This document shows positions 8,503 through 16,010 of a stretch of 18,823 nt of DNA, piece by piece. The stretch's first letter is position 1. Every line of letters starts with the position of its first letter. A model generated the notes under the pieces. That model did not search any database, had not been told where the DNA came from, and saw nothing but the letters and a program-made list of their open reading frames with translations. The stretch is taken from assembly GCA_039030125.1 (NCBI GenBank), contig JBCCEV010000085.1, positions 1-18,823 of the forward strand, read 5' to 3'. The position numbers and the translations under genes were made by a program. This DNA comes from JBCCEV01 sp039030125. Its GTDB lineage: Bacteria > Pseudomonadota > Gammaproteobacteria > Ga0077536.

Positions 8503-9825
8503 ATGACCACCAAACACCCAGGCTTGCGCGAATCCGCGCTGTTCGATCGCGATGTTATTCACGAAATTCAACGCGCAGCTCGTGAAGGGATCTACGACAT
8601 TCGCGGCTGGGGAACCAAGCGCCGGTTGCCGCACTTCGACGACTTGGTCTTCCTAGGCGCCAGCATGTCCCGCTACCCGTTAGAGGGCTATCGCGAACGC
8701 TGTGACACCAACGTAACGCTCGGCACCCGTTTCGCCAAAAACCCCATCGAGTTGAGGACACCTATCACAATCGCCGGCATGAGCTTTGGGGCACTCTCCG
8801 CGCAAGCGAAGGAAGCGCTGAGCCGTGGCGCCAGCGAAGTCGGGACCACAACCACGACCGGCGATGGCGGCATGACGCCCGAAGAGCGCGAATCGTCGAA
8901 AACCTTGGTCTATCAATTGCTGCCATCACGCTATGGCATGAACCCAGACGATCTCCGCAAGGCCGATGCGATCGAGGTGGTCCTGGGTCAAGGCGCCAAG
9001 CCAGGTGGTGGCGGGATGTTGTTGGGTTTGAAAATGAACGAACGAGTCGCGCAAATGCGGGATTTGCCGCCCAATATCGATCAGCGCAGCGCCTGCCGGC
9101 ACCCGGATTGGACTGGGCCCGATGATTTGGAGATCAAAATTCGGGAGCTACGTGAGATCACCGACTGGCGCGTTCCGGTTTATATCAAGATTGGAGCGAG
9201 CCGGACTTACTACGACACCGCGCTGGCAGTGAAAGCTGGAGCCGACGTGATTGTGCTTGACGGCATGCAAGGTGGCACCGGTGCGACCCAGGACGTGTTC
9301 ATCGAACACGTCGGGATCCCAATTCTGCCAGCAGTTCGTCAAGCGGTGGAATGCTTGGAAGAGTTGGAAATGCACCGTGAGGTCCAGCTTGTCGTCTCGG
9401 GCGGGATCCGCACCGGTGCTGATGTCGCGAAAGCACTGGCCATGGGCGCCGACGCCGTTTCGATTGGCACCTCGGCGTTGATTGCTTTGGGCGACAACAG
9501 CCCCGAGTTTGATGAGGATTATCAAAAATTGAGCAGCAAAGCGGGTTTCTTCGACGATTATCAGGCGGGTAGTGATCCCGCAGGGATATCAACCCAGGAT
9601 CCTGAACTCGCGAAGCGTCTTGATCCAGTTCTGGGTGGCCGTCGCCTCGCCAACTACCTGCGCACGCTGACGATGGAAGCGCAGATCATTGCGCGCGCCT
9701 GCGGCAAGTCTCACCTTCTCAATTTGGAGCCCGAAGATCTGTGCGCACTGACCATTGAAGCGGCCGCAATGGCTGGCGTGCCCTTGGCGGGAACCAACTG
9801 GATCCCAGGGCACCAGCTTGGCTAA
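8503..9825 (+). CDS. mgsC: N-methylglutamate synthase subunit C (FMN-binding glutamate synthase domain)
   Basis: This 440-residue TIM-barrel protein is homologous to the FMN domain of glutamate synthase. It should perform the flavin-dependent step that forms N-methylglutamate. Seen in order are MSFGALSAQAKEAL (about 93-106), TTTTTGDGGM (115-124), GQGAKPGGGG (162-171), the VPVYIKIGAS strand, GMQGGTGATQ (254-263) and the phosphate-binding SGGIRTGADVAKALAMGAD (299-317). Where canonical GltB has the cysteines of its [3Fe-4S] cluster, ending in a CPVG-type motif, this protein has residues 345-363 with DPAGIST and no cysteine, so the cluster is absent. The ATG has only a weak ribosome site (AAAGAG). 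The 3' end overlaps the TTG start of the next gene by eight bases. Confidence 0.93.
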   Translation: MTTKHPGLRESALFDRDVIHEIQRAAREGIYDIRGWGTKRRLPHFDDLVFLGASMSRYPLEGYRERCDTNVTLGTRFAKNPIELRTPITIAGMSFGALSAQAKEALSRGASEVGTTTTTGDGGMTPEERESSKTLVYQLLPSRYGMNPDDLRKADAIEVVLGQGAKPGGGGMLLGLKMNERVAQMRDLPPNIDQRSACRHPDWTGPDDLEIKIRELREITDWRVPVYIKIGASRTYYDTALAVKAGADVIVLDGMQGGTGATQDVFIEHVGIPILPAVRQAVECLEELEMHREVQLVVSGGIRTGADVAKALAMGADAVSIGTSALIALGDNSPEFDEDYQKLSSKAGFFDDYQAGSDPAGISTQDPELAKRLDPVLGGRRLANYLRTLTMEAQIIARACGKSHLLNLEPEDLCALTIEAAAMAGVPLAGTNWIPGHQLG

Positions 9826-10453
9826 GGCTAGCGAAAAGCTGCGCGAAGTCAGCTACTCGGAACTTGCTAGCGAAAGCGACGCGCTAAGCGTCTTCATCGG
9901 CGTCGCCATCAAACACCGGCGCCTTGCTCAGCACCTAACAATCCAAGACGTCGCCGCGCTTGCCGACATTAGCCGCGGCATGTTGAGCCGTATTGAAAAC
10001 GGTCAAGCTACACCTAGCTTGGACGCACTTTCGCGGATTTGTAAGACGCTCGGCGTATCGCTGGGCAATTTATTCAAAGACTTTGATTCACCAGAAGGCG
10101 CTGCGACTTATATACCCAAGGGAGAAGGCATGGACGTCGCCCGCCGCGGCACAAAGAAGGGACACACCTACGAGCTGTTGTCTTACGATCAAGGCCCTAA
10201 GAAACTCTTCGAACCCTTTTTGATTACCCTCGACGATGAGAGCGAGACATTTCCAAGCTTTCAGCACGCCGGGACCGAGTTCATCTACATGCTGAAGGGG
10301 CGTTTTGAATACCGCCACGGTCGCAACACCTACATGCTCAAACCTGGGGATGCGATAACCTTCGACGGTAATATCCCGCATGGGCCCGAAAAACTAATCA
10401 CCCTGCCTATTCAGTTCTTGTCTATCATCTACTATAGCGACGAGGAAACTTAA
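9818..10453 (+). CDS. XRE-family helix-turn-helix regulator with C-terminal cupin domain
   Basis: This is a 211-residue predicted cytoplasmic transcription factor. Residues about 27-88 form an XRE/Cro helix-turn-helix (LTIQDVAALADISRGMLSRI followed by SLDALSRICKTLGVSLGNLF). Residues about 110-205 form a cupin_2 sensor barrel with HAGTEFIYMLKG and KPGDAITFDGNIPHGP as its two motifs. The frame is open further upstream inside mgsC. The TTG at 9818 is chosen because it overlaps the mgsC stop and is preceded by AGGG; it is an inference. The location directly after mgsC and before amt makes it the obvious candidate regulator of methylamine genes. The ligand is unknown and could be an amine, glutamate derivative or metal. 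Confidence 0.85.
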   Translation: MAKASEKLREVSYSELASESDALSVFIGVAIKHRRLAQHLTIQDVAALADISRGMLSRIENGQATPSLDALSRICKTLGVSLGNLFKDFDSPEGAATYIPKGEGMDVARRGTKKGHTYELLSYDQGPKKLFEPFLITLDDESETFPSFQHAGTEFIYMLKGRFEYRHGRNTYMLKPGDAITFDGNIPHGPEKLITLPIQFLSIIYYSDEET

Positions 10454-10487
10454 CCAAAGCAAGAAGGATAAGAATAAAAGAAGAAGT

Positions 10488-10497
10488 CGCTATAGCG
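10488..10497. promoter_or_regulatory. Ten-base palindrome upstream of amt, possible operator
   Basis: CGCTATAGCG is a perfect ten-base palindrome 25 bases upstream of the amt ATG, in the 69-base gap after the XRE-cupin regulator gene. A related CTATAGCG half occurs at about 10434-10441, inside the 3' end of the regulator gene. It could be a binding site for the adjacent regulator. There is no second clear copy in front of the mgd operon, so this is speculative. Confidence 0.25.
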
Positions 10498-10522
10498 CAC
10501 GCCAAATCGAGAGGGGAGAGAA

Positions 10523-11917
10523 ATGGAGAGCGAGATTTCGTCTTTGACGGTAATTTTTACCGAGTTCTACTACTGGGTTACCGTCGTTTTAATGTTTCTA
10601 ATTCATGTCGGCTTCTGCGTTTATGAAGTCGGCGTTTCACGCCGTAAGAACCATCTTCACACCTTGATGAAGAACACCATGCTGATACCGTTGGTGACGG
10701 TCACGTTTTTTTTATTTGGGTGGTGGATCTATTTCGCCTTCCCCTATGGGCCAGGGATCGTCGGTGCGTTAGTCGAGGCGCCGTGGGCCGTGCCCTGGAG
10801 CGAACTGATGGGGGCGCATATGGGTGGCGCACCGGCCACCGACGCCCTGACCGCCGACGACACTATCTTTTGGTCGCGGATCAACGGCGTGTTCTGGGCC
10901 GCATTCCTGCTGTTTTCGTGGACCGCCGCGTCAATCGTCTCGGGTGCCTGTATTGAACGTATTCGCTCTGGTGCTTTCTGGATCCTGGCCGTGGCAATCG
11001 GCTCGGTCTTTTGGGTTATCGATGCATCGTGGGGCTGGCACGCTGAAGGCTGGATGGTACAAAAGCTTGGTTATCACGATGCTTACGCATCGGGGGTCAT
11101 TCACGCGATAGCGGGCGGTTTTGCGCTCGGTGTATTAATGGTGCTTGGTCCTCGGATCGGTAAATTCGCCGCAGACGGTACACCGCGCGCGATGCCACCA
11201 GCCAACCCGTGGTTCGTCACTATCGGATTGTTTTTGATTTACACCGGCTTTTGGGGATTCTACGCCGCGTGTAACGTGCCGATTATCGATGTTCAAGACG
11301 GTGACGGCGTATTTTTCTCAGCGACCAACATCTATTTAGCACCGACAACCCTATCGGCCATCACATTGAACTTTCTGATGTCACTCTCGGGTGGCCTGAT
11401 GGCGGGTTATGTCGTTTCGAGAGGGGATGCTTTCTGGACCTACTCTTCTGGCCTTGCCGGCATCATCGCGGCATCGGCAGGTAACGACGTCTACCATCCG
11501 ATCCAGGCCATGTTTATCGGAGCGGCAGGCGTGGTGTTCATGTACAAGCTGCACTATTGGGTCGAACGCCGCTTCAAAATTGACGACGCCGTTGGCGCCG
11601 TGGCCGTTCATGGCTACGCGGGATTTTTTGGTGTCTGCATTGCCGGGTTCATGCTGTGGGGTTATCCCTCCTCGCCGAATACCGAATACGCCGTGATCAC
11701 ACCGTGGGGGCAATTCATCGGCGCCGTCATCATGTTCGGCGTCTTGGGATTATTGCCCGGGTTCATGCTCGCTAAGATCCTGGCCGCCTTCGGGAACCTA
11801 AGGATCCCCGAGAAAGTCGAACTCGCGGGTCTCGATCTTTCGGCGAACCAGGCCGATGCAGAAGCAAATTCCGCCATTACTGCAGCCGAGCGGGCTGCTA
11901 TTGGCGATGCTAAATAA
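10523..11917 (+). CDS. amt: Amt-family ammonium/methylammonium channel (divergent)
   Basis: This 464-residue inner-membrane protein has about eleven hydrophobic helices, as in AmtB. The recruitment and conduction residues are present: Asp186 and His194 in DAYASGVIH match AmtB Asp160/His168, and His363 in AVHGYAGFFG matches His318. The two phenylalanine-gate residues appear kept as Phe131 and Phe246, and the tail RIPEKVELAGLDLS matches the family end. The first-helix signature of typical Amt proteins (FYGGLVRRKN) is altered to VYEVGVSRRKN, marking a divergent branch. Context in a methylamine cluster suggests methylammonium uptake. The ribosome site GAGGGGAG precedes the ATG. No glnK is beside it; instead a 71-residue membrane protein follows after 11 bases. 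Confidence 0.92.
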   Translation: MESEISSLTVIFTEFYYWVTVVLMFLIHVGFCVYEVGVSRRKNHLHTLMKNTMLIPLVTVTFFLFGWWIYFAFPYGPGIVGALVEAPWAVPWSELMGAHMGGAPATDALTADDTIFWSRINGVFWAAFLLFSWTAASIVSGACIERIRSGAFWILAVAIGSVFWVIDASWGWHAEGWMVQKLGYHDAYASGVIHAIAGGFALGVLMVLGPRIGKFAADGTPRAMPPANPWFVTIGLFLIYTGFWGFYAACNVPIIDVQDGDGVFFSATNIYLAPTTLSAITLNFLMSLSGGLMAGYVVSRGDAFWTYSSGLAGIIAASAGNDVYHPIQAMFIGAAGVVFMYKLHYWVERRFKIDDAVGAVAVHGYAGFFGVCIAGFMLWGYPSSPNTEYAVITPWGQFIGAVIMFGVLGLLPGFMLAKILAAFGNLRIPEKVELAGLDLSANQADAEANSAITAAERAAIGDAK

Positions 11918-11928
11918 AGGGGAAAACC

Positions 11929-12144
11929 ATGAGTACCGGACGCTTCGAAAACTTTGCTGGCACCATCACCGACATCGGGCCGCTTTACCCTTTCGTTGGC
12001 AGCGAAATGTTCCTCGTTATCGCGGCCGTCATTTTCTGGCTGTGGTGGCATTGGGCCGAAATGCGAATAGAGAAACGCGAATACGAGGAAGAATCAGAGG
12101 GCCTGACCAAAGCCGCGATCGAAAACCGGCTCGACGAACAGTAG
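11929..12144 (+). CDS. Small single-span membrane protein following amt
   Basis: This 71-residue protein has a strong ribosome site (AAGGGG, six bases before the ATG). Residues 1-25 are polar, residues about 26-42 form one transmembrane segment rich in isoleucine, valine and tryptophan (ending WLWWHW), and the rest is a highly charged tail rich in Glu, Lys and Arg, likely cytoplasmic. I know no named family. It lies 11 bases after amt on the same strand and is very probably co-translated with it. That suggests an accessory subunit or regulator of the channel in place of GlnK, but this is inferred from position only. Confidence 0.75.
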   Translation: MSTGRFENFAGTITDIGPLYPFVGSEMFLVIAAVIFWLWWHWAEMRIEKREYEEESEGLTKAAIENRLDEQ

Positions 12145-12155
12145 CAGCGGTTTTT
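12122..12155 (+). terminator. Possible intrinsic terminator overlapping the end of the amt-associated gene
   Basis: AAAACCG at 12122-12128 pairs with CGGTTTT at 12148-12154 around a 19-base loop that includes the stop codon of the preceding gene, and runs into five Ts (12151-12155). The stem is short and AT-rich, so termination would be weak. It would mark the end of the methylamine transcription unit. Confidence 0.35.
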
Positions 12156-12188
12156 ATATCTGGCGCCGGTTAGTCCAAGAGCAAGAAC

Positions 12189-12794
12189 GTGAAGTTCCGC
12201 CAGCGGACGCTCACCTTCTTGATCGTTGGGTTAGCCGCTAACAATGTGGTGAGCGCGGACGAGCTCCCGAGCCCGCCAGCCGCGGTTAGCCAACATTCCG
12301 CGACACAAATCGCCGACGAATGGGCGAACAATTGCCTTTGGTCGGAAGAAAATGACGCGTCTGATGAGAATTTTGACGTCGTAGCCGCGGATGTCGCTGC
12401 CGAGGAAGTGCTGCTAGCGCGCCGGGGTGAGGAAATCGAGCGGCTAAAAGGCGCACTAGCGGCCAAACAGAAGACACTCGAAGATAAGGCGTCAGAAATT
12501 GACCGCCTACGCGCGACACTCGATTCCGCCGTAGCCCGCGGCTTCTCATCACAAGCTGAACGGGGCGCGCATAATCAACTTATTGAATCGTTCAACGCAA
12601 AAATAAAGAGCTACAACGCCTTGGGGGCTGAAGTGGAAGAGCAACAGGTGACGCTGCAACGAGCGATCGATGCATTCAATGCGAGCGCGAATACGCACCG
12701 CCACCGCATTAGCACCTATAACGAGACTGTCGAAAAAACTCATGCGGCGAAAAGGAAAGAAGGCACTCGGAACCCAAGCAATTGCCCGGGCTAA
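12189..12794 (+). CDS. Predicted exported coiled-coil protein of unknown function
   Basis: This 201-residue protein has a GTG start and an N-terminal signal peptide: basic residues at 2-6, hydrophobic core about 8-17, likely cleavage after VVSA at residue 23. A mixed linker follows, then a long heptad-like helical region (about 70-165) rich in Glu, Lys, Arg, Leu and Ala, suggesting a coiled coil. Two cysteines flank it (Cys49 and Cys199) and could form a disulfide in the periplasm. No enzymatic motif is visible. It lies 44 bases after the amt-associated gene and converges on the minus-strand flavin monooxygenase gene. The ribosome site is poor. A role in envelope organisation is possible but unsupported. 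Confidence 0.7.
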   Translation: MKFRQRTLTFLIVGLAANNVVSADELPSPPAAVSQHSATQIADEWANNCLWSEENDASDENFDVVAADVAAEEVLLARRGEEIERLKGALAAKQKTLEDKASEIDRLRATLDSAVARGFSSQAERGAHNQLIESFNAKIKSYNALGAEVEEQQVTLQRAIDAFNASANTHRHRISTYNETVEKTHAAKRKEGTRNPSNCPG

Positions 12795-12813
12795 AAAGCC
12801 GGTCAGTGAGCAT

Positions 12814-13929
12814 TCAAACCCGCAGCCCCGCCTGTTTCATTAGCGGGATCACGTTTTCTCCAAAGTAAGGGATTTCTTCGTTGTAGTCTTGCCAGATCAA
12901 GGCCATCCCCTCGATGCCGGCTTTTTCAAGTTCGAGAAATTGATCCACGACCTGCTCGGGGGTGCCCATGATCATTGGCGCGCCCCAACCGCAGTAGAAG
13001 CGATCTCTGAATTTATCGATTTGTCCGCCGAAGGATTCACTTTGTATGCCCAAGATGTTCATGATGTTTTCAGCGGAGCCCTTGTCGCCGTGCGCGACGA
13101 TGGCATCCAAAACCTCTTTGGCCTCTCTCTCGGTATCACGAACGATGCAGTAGCCATTCCCAAGGATCCCGATCTCGCGGCCATATTGATGGGCCCGCGC
13201 GCGAACGTCGGCCGCCGCTGCTTTTGCCACCTCAATCGAATCCCAAGTGATGAAATTGAAATCGACTTGTTTGGCGGAGAACTCCTTTCCCGCGTCAGAA
13301 ACCCCGGCATTGACGATCACTGGCCGGGGCTTGGAGCAAGGTTTCGGATTCAGATATCCGTCGGTCACTTTGTAGTACTTACCCTCGTGGTCAAAATGTT
13401 GCTCACTCCATAGTTTTTTAACCACGCTGACCCATTCGTCAGCTTTTTCGTAACGCTCGTCATGTTCGAGCTGAGCGGCGCCAAACATTTCCATCTCGGG
13501 CACATACCAGCCACACACGACATTCAAACCCCAACGCCCGTTGGAAATGTGATCGATGGTCGCCCCCTGCTTGGCGGCAATGATGGGATGCACGGTCGGC
13601 ACATGCGAGGTTGCGAAGATCATGATCTCCTCGGTTTTTGCGGCAAGACCGGCAGCCCAGGTGTAAACCTCCATGCAGTTACCGTTGTATTCAATATCCC
13701 CGCCAAAGCTTTTCCAACGACCAAACGGAATCAAAAACTCAAAACCGTATTTCTCCGAATTCAGAGCAATCTCGACGTTATGGTCGAAGGTGGGCTCGAA
13801 ACTACTCGGCAGGCTCGACATCGTGCCGCCGCCGTCGACGTTGATGCCAAAAACACCGATTTTCATCTTGTTGTCGTTATATAGCGGGCAATGACTGCGT
13901 CGTTGCTCCGCTAAATCGTCGGCGTGCAC
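12814..13929 (-). CDS. Flavin-dependent monooxygenase of the RutA/SfnG type (LLM family)
   Basis: This is a bacterial-luciferase-like flavin monooxygenase, expected to use reduced FMN and oxygen. The conserved start MKIGVFGI, the GRWKSFGGD segment, AAGLAAKTEEIMIFATSHVP, ATIDHISNGRWGLNVVCGW, LEHDERY, GKYYKVTDGYLNPKP and the C-terminal EEIPYFGENVIPLMKQ all fit the group containing RutA (uracil ring opening) and SfnG (dimethyl sulfone monooxygenase). The substrate cannot be told from sequence. The GTG at 13929 has a well-placed GGAG six bases upstream and lies 42 bases after leuD. The ATG at 13866, which gives the family-typical MKIGVF start, has no good ribosome site. The true product is therefore 371 or 350 residues. 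No flavin reductase partner is in the window. Confidence 0.88.
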   Translation of the reverse strand: MHADDLAEQRRSHCPLYNDNKMKIGVFGINVDGGGTMSSLPSSFEPTFDHNVEIALNSEKYGFEFLIPFGRWKSFGGDIEYNGNCMEVYTWAAGLAAKTEEIMIFATSHVPTVHPIIAAKQGATIDHISNGRWGLNVVCGWYVPEMEMFGAAQLEHDERYEKADEWVSVVKKLWSEQHFDHEGKYYKVTDGYLNPKPCSKPRPVIVNAGVSDAGKEFSAKQVDFNFITWDSIEVAKAAAADVRARAHQYGREIGILGNGYCIVRDTEREAKEVLDAIVAHGDKGSAENIMNILGIQSESFGGQIDKFRDRFYCGWGAPMIMGTPEQVVDQFLELEKAGIEGMALIWQDYNEEIPYFGENVIPLMKQAGLRV

Positions 13930-13971
13930 GGTGTTCTCCGATGATGATTTTGAGGTCGTTTGCCACGCGTA

Positions 13972-14598
13972 TTATCTCATCGAAGTGAGCCGCTGCGCCC
14001 AGGGCCACTCGGTGGCCTGGCGCTGTTCAAAACGCGCAATATCTTCGGCGAAGGTGAGCGTCGCCGCGATCGGGTCCAACCCCTCGACAAACATTTCACG
14101 GCGCAGATCATCGATCTCGAAATCGAGTAGTTCACCGTTGGGGAGCTGCACCTGTTTGGCACTGACATCGGCGCTTAGTACTTGCGGCTTGTTTTCTCTC
14201 AGGAGTTCACACAGCCGTGCATAACCCGCGTCGGTTACCGGCGCTGCCAGTAATCCGTTGTTGAAGCAGTTGTTATAAAAGATATCGCCAAAACTCGGCG
14301 CGATCACGCATCGAATACCAAAATCATGAAGCGCCCACACGGCCATTTCTCGTGAGCTGCCGCAGCCAAAGTTTGGGCCCGCAACCAAGATCCGGGCATC
14401 GCGATACTCGCTCTGGTTGAGGACGAATTCTTCAATCTCTGAGTCATCCTCATGAAACCGCCACTTTCGAAAAAGCGCCACATCAAAATGCGGACGTTCC
14501 AGATCAAGACAATACTCCACCGGTATCAAAACGTCGGTGTCGATGTCCGGAAAATCGACGAGTGCGGCGGTACCCGAGATGATTGTTTCTCGACTCAT
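13972..14598 (-). CDS. leuD: LeuD-type small subunit of an aconitase-family dehydratase
   Basis: This 208-residue protein matches the swivelling small subunit of 3-isopropylmalate dehydratase. Typical segments are DIDTDVLIP near residues 19-26, FRKWRF (43-48), ILVAGPNFGCGSSREMAVWAL (about 70-90) carrying the substrate-binding GCGSSRE loop, and SFGDIFYNNCFNNGLL. Its ATG overlaps the stop of the LeuC-type gene (ATGA). Together they form a heterodimer that dehydrates and rehydrates a hydroxyacid. Because no leuA or leuB is nearby and a PEP mutase/isocitrate-lyase-type enzyme is encoded upstream, the substrate may be another alkylmalate, as with the dimethylmaleate hydratase subunits DmdAB. Isopropylmalate dehydratase remains possible. 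Confidence 0.9.
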   Translation of the reverse strand: MSRETIISGTAALVDFPDIDTDVLIPVEYCLDLERPHFDVALFRKWRFHEDDSEIEEFVLNQSEYRDARILVAGPNFGCGSSREMAVWALHDFGIRCVIAPSFGDIFYNNCFNNGLLAAPVTDAGYARLCELLRENKPQVLSADVSAKQVQLPNGELLDFEIDDLRREMFVEGLDPIAATLTFAEDIARFEQRQATEWPWAQRLTSMR

Positions 14599-16010
14599 TG
14601 CACCAGCCGCCTCGGATCGGTGATGTGGCCGGTCAGCGCCGACGCCGCGGCAGTTGCCGGACTCGCGAGGTGGGTGCGCGCTCCCGTGCCTTGGCGGTGC
14701 TCGAAGTTACGATTCGATGTCGACACACAACGCTTGCCTGAGGCGACTTGATCATCATTGATTCCAACACACATTGAGCAACCGGCCTGACGCCACTCAA
14801 AGCCAGCATTAAGGAAGGTCTTGTGCAAACCTTCCGCTTCCGCTTGTGCCCTGACCTCGGTTGACCCGGGAACCACCATCGCGCGGACACCGTCGGCAAC
14901 TTTTCGATCGCCGATCATCGCTGCGGCAGCATGGAGATCAGACAGCCGACTGTTCGTACATGAGCCAATGAAGACATTATCAATAGGAATGTTCTCGAAT
15001 TCAGTGCCGGGCTCGAGGCCCATGTATTCCAGCGCTTTTTCCATGCCCCGCCGCGTCACAGCGTCGCTTGCAGCGCCGGGATCAGGCACCGCCCCGGCAA
15101 TTGACCCCACTAACGCCGGGCTCGTGCCCCAAGTAATTTGCGGCTCCAGAGCCGCGACATCGATGCTTTCCTCACGATCGGCAACAGCGCCCTCATCGCT
15201 TGATAGCGACTGCCATTTGCTAAGCGCGTGTTCCCATAGCTCGCCCGCCGGGGCATAGGGGCGCCCCATTAAGTAATCGTAGGTGGTGTCATCCGGTGCG
15301 ACCTGGCCCATGCGAGCGCCTAATTCAATTGAGAGATTACACAGGGTCAAGCGGCCTTCTATCGCTAATTCGCGAACCGCGGAGCCTGCGTATTCGATGG
15401 CGTAGCCCTCCCCCGCGTCGGCACCCAAGGCGCCAATGATGTGCAAGATCAAATCCTTCGCACTCACACCCCTCTGGAGCATTCCGTTGCAGGTTATGCG
15501 CATTGTTCTCGGCCGCGACTGTACGAGCGTTTGGGTCGCCAAGACGTGCGCGACCTCACTGGTCCCGATGCCCCAAGACAAAGCGCCCAGGCCACCAACC
15601 GTACAGGTATGGCTATCGCCACAAACAAGCGTGGTACCGGGCAGGGCAATGCCCTGCTCGGGCGCGACCACGTGAACGATGCCCTGCTCGCGGTCGCCCA
15701 AGCCAAATAACTTGATGCGATTTTCTTCGGCGTTATCGCGCAGACGCTGAATGTATTTTGAACTCGAAGGAATCGACTGATCATGACGATCGAGCGCCGT
15801 TGAAACTACATGGTCATGGGTGGCTACCGTAAGGTCGGCGCGACGCACCGGATAGCCTTGTTCTTTGATTTGCGCGAACGCTCGGTCGGTTGCGAGTTCA
15901 TGCATCATGTGACGATCGATATAAATGAGATCGTAGCGATCTCCCAGCGCTTTCACCCGGTGGGCATCCCAGATCTTATCGAACATCATTTTGGGGACGT
16001 TTTGGCTCAT
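14595..16010 (-). CDS. leuC: LeuC-type large subunit of an aconitase-family dehydratase
   Basis: This 471-residue iron-sulfur subunit belongs to the 3-isopropylmalate dehydratase / homoaconitase group. The [4Fe-4S] ligands are present: Cys351 in FIGSCTNSR, and Cys411 and Cys414 in AGCSMCVGIN. Other landmarks are IDRHMMHE (31-38), THDHVV (64-69), VVAPEQG and the VCGDSHTCTVGGLG loop (129-142). The frame is open to 16037, but the ATG at 16010 overlaps the stop of the upstream lyase gene (ATGA) and is preceded by GGCGGA. The overlaps with both neighbours show a tightly coupled lyase-dehydratase unit. Absence of other leucine genes favours a catabolic alkylmalate substrate, which is inferred. Confidence 0.92.
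   Translation of the reverse strand: MSQNVPKMMFDKIWDAHRVKALGDRYDLIYIDRHMMHELATDRAFAQIKEQGYPVRRADLTVATHDHVVSTALDRHDQSIPSSSKYIQRLRDNAEENRIKLFGLGDREQGIVHVVAPEQGIALPGTTLVCGDSHTCTVGGLGALSWGIGTSEVAHVLATQTLVQSRPRTMRITCNGMLQRGVSAKDLILHIIGALGADAGEGYAIEYAGSAVRELAIEGRLTLCNLSIELGARMGQVAPDDTTYDYLMGRPYAPAGELWEHALSKWQSLSSDEGAVADREESIDVAALEPQITWGTSPALVGSIAGAVPDPGAASDAVTRRGMEKALEYMGLEPGTEFENIPIDNVFIGSCTNSRLSDLHAAAAMIGDRKVADGVRAMVVPGSTEVRAQAEAEGLHKTFLNAGFEWRQAGCSMCVGINDDQVASGKRCVSTSNRNFEHRQGTGARTHLASPATAAASALTGHITDPRRLVQ

Noticed and set aside
12784..12801. GGCT-AAAA-AGCC hairpin between the convergent genes
   Set aside because: The stem is short with a bulged G and no T-run follows on either strand, so it is not supported as a bidirectional terminator.
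12889..13413. A 174-residue plus-strand open frame opposite the flavin monooxygenase
   Set aside because: It is a shadow of the conserved minus-strand gene, with no domain pattern.
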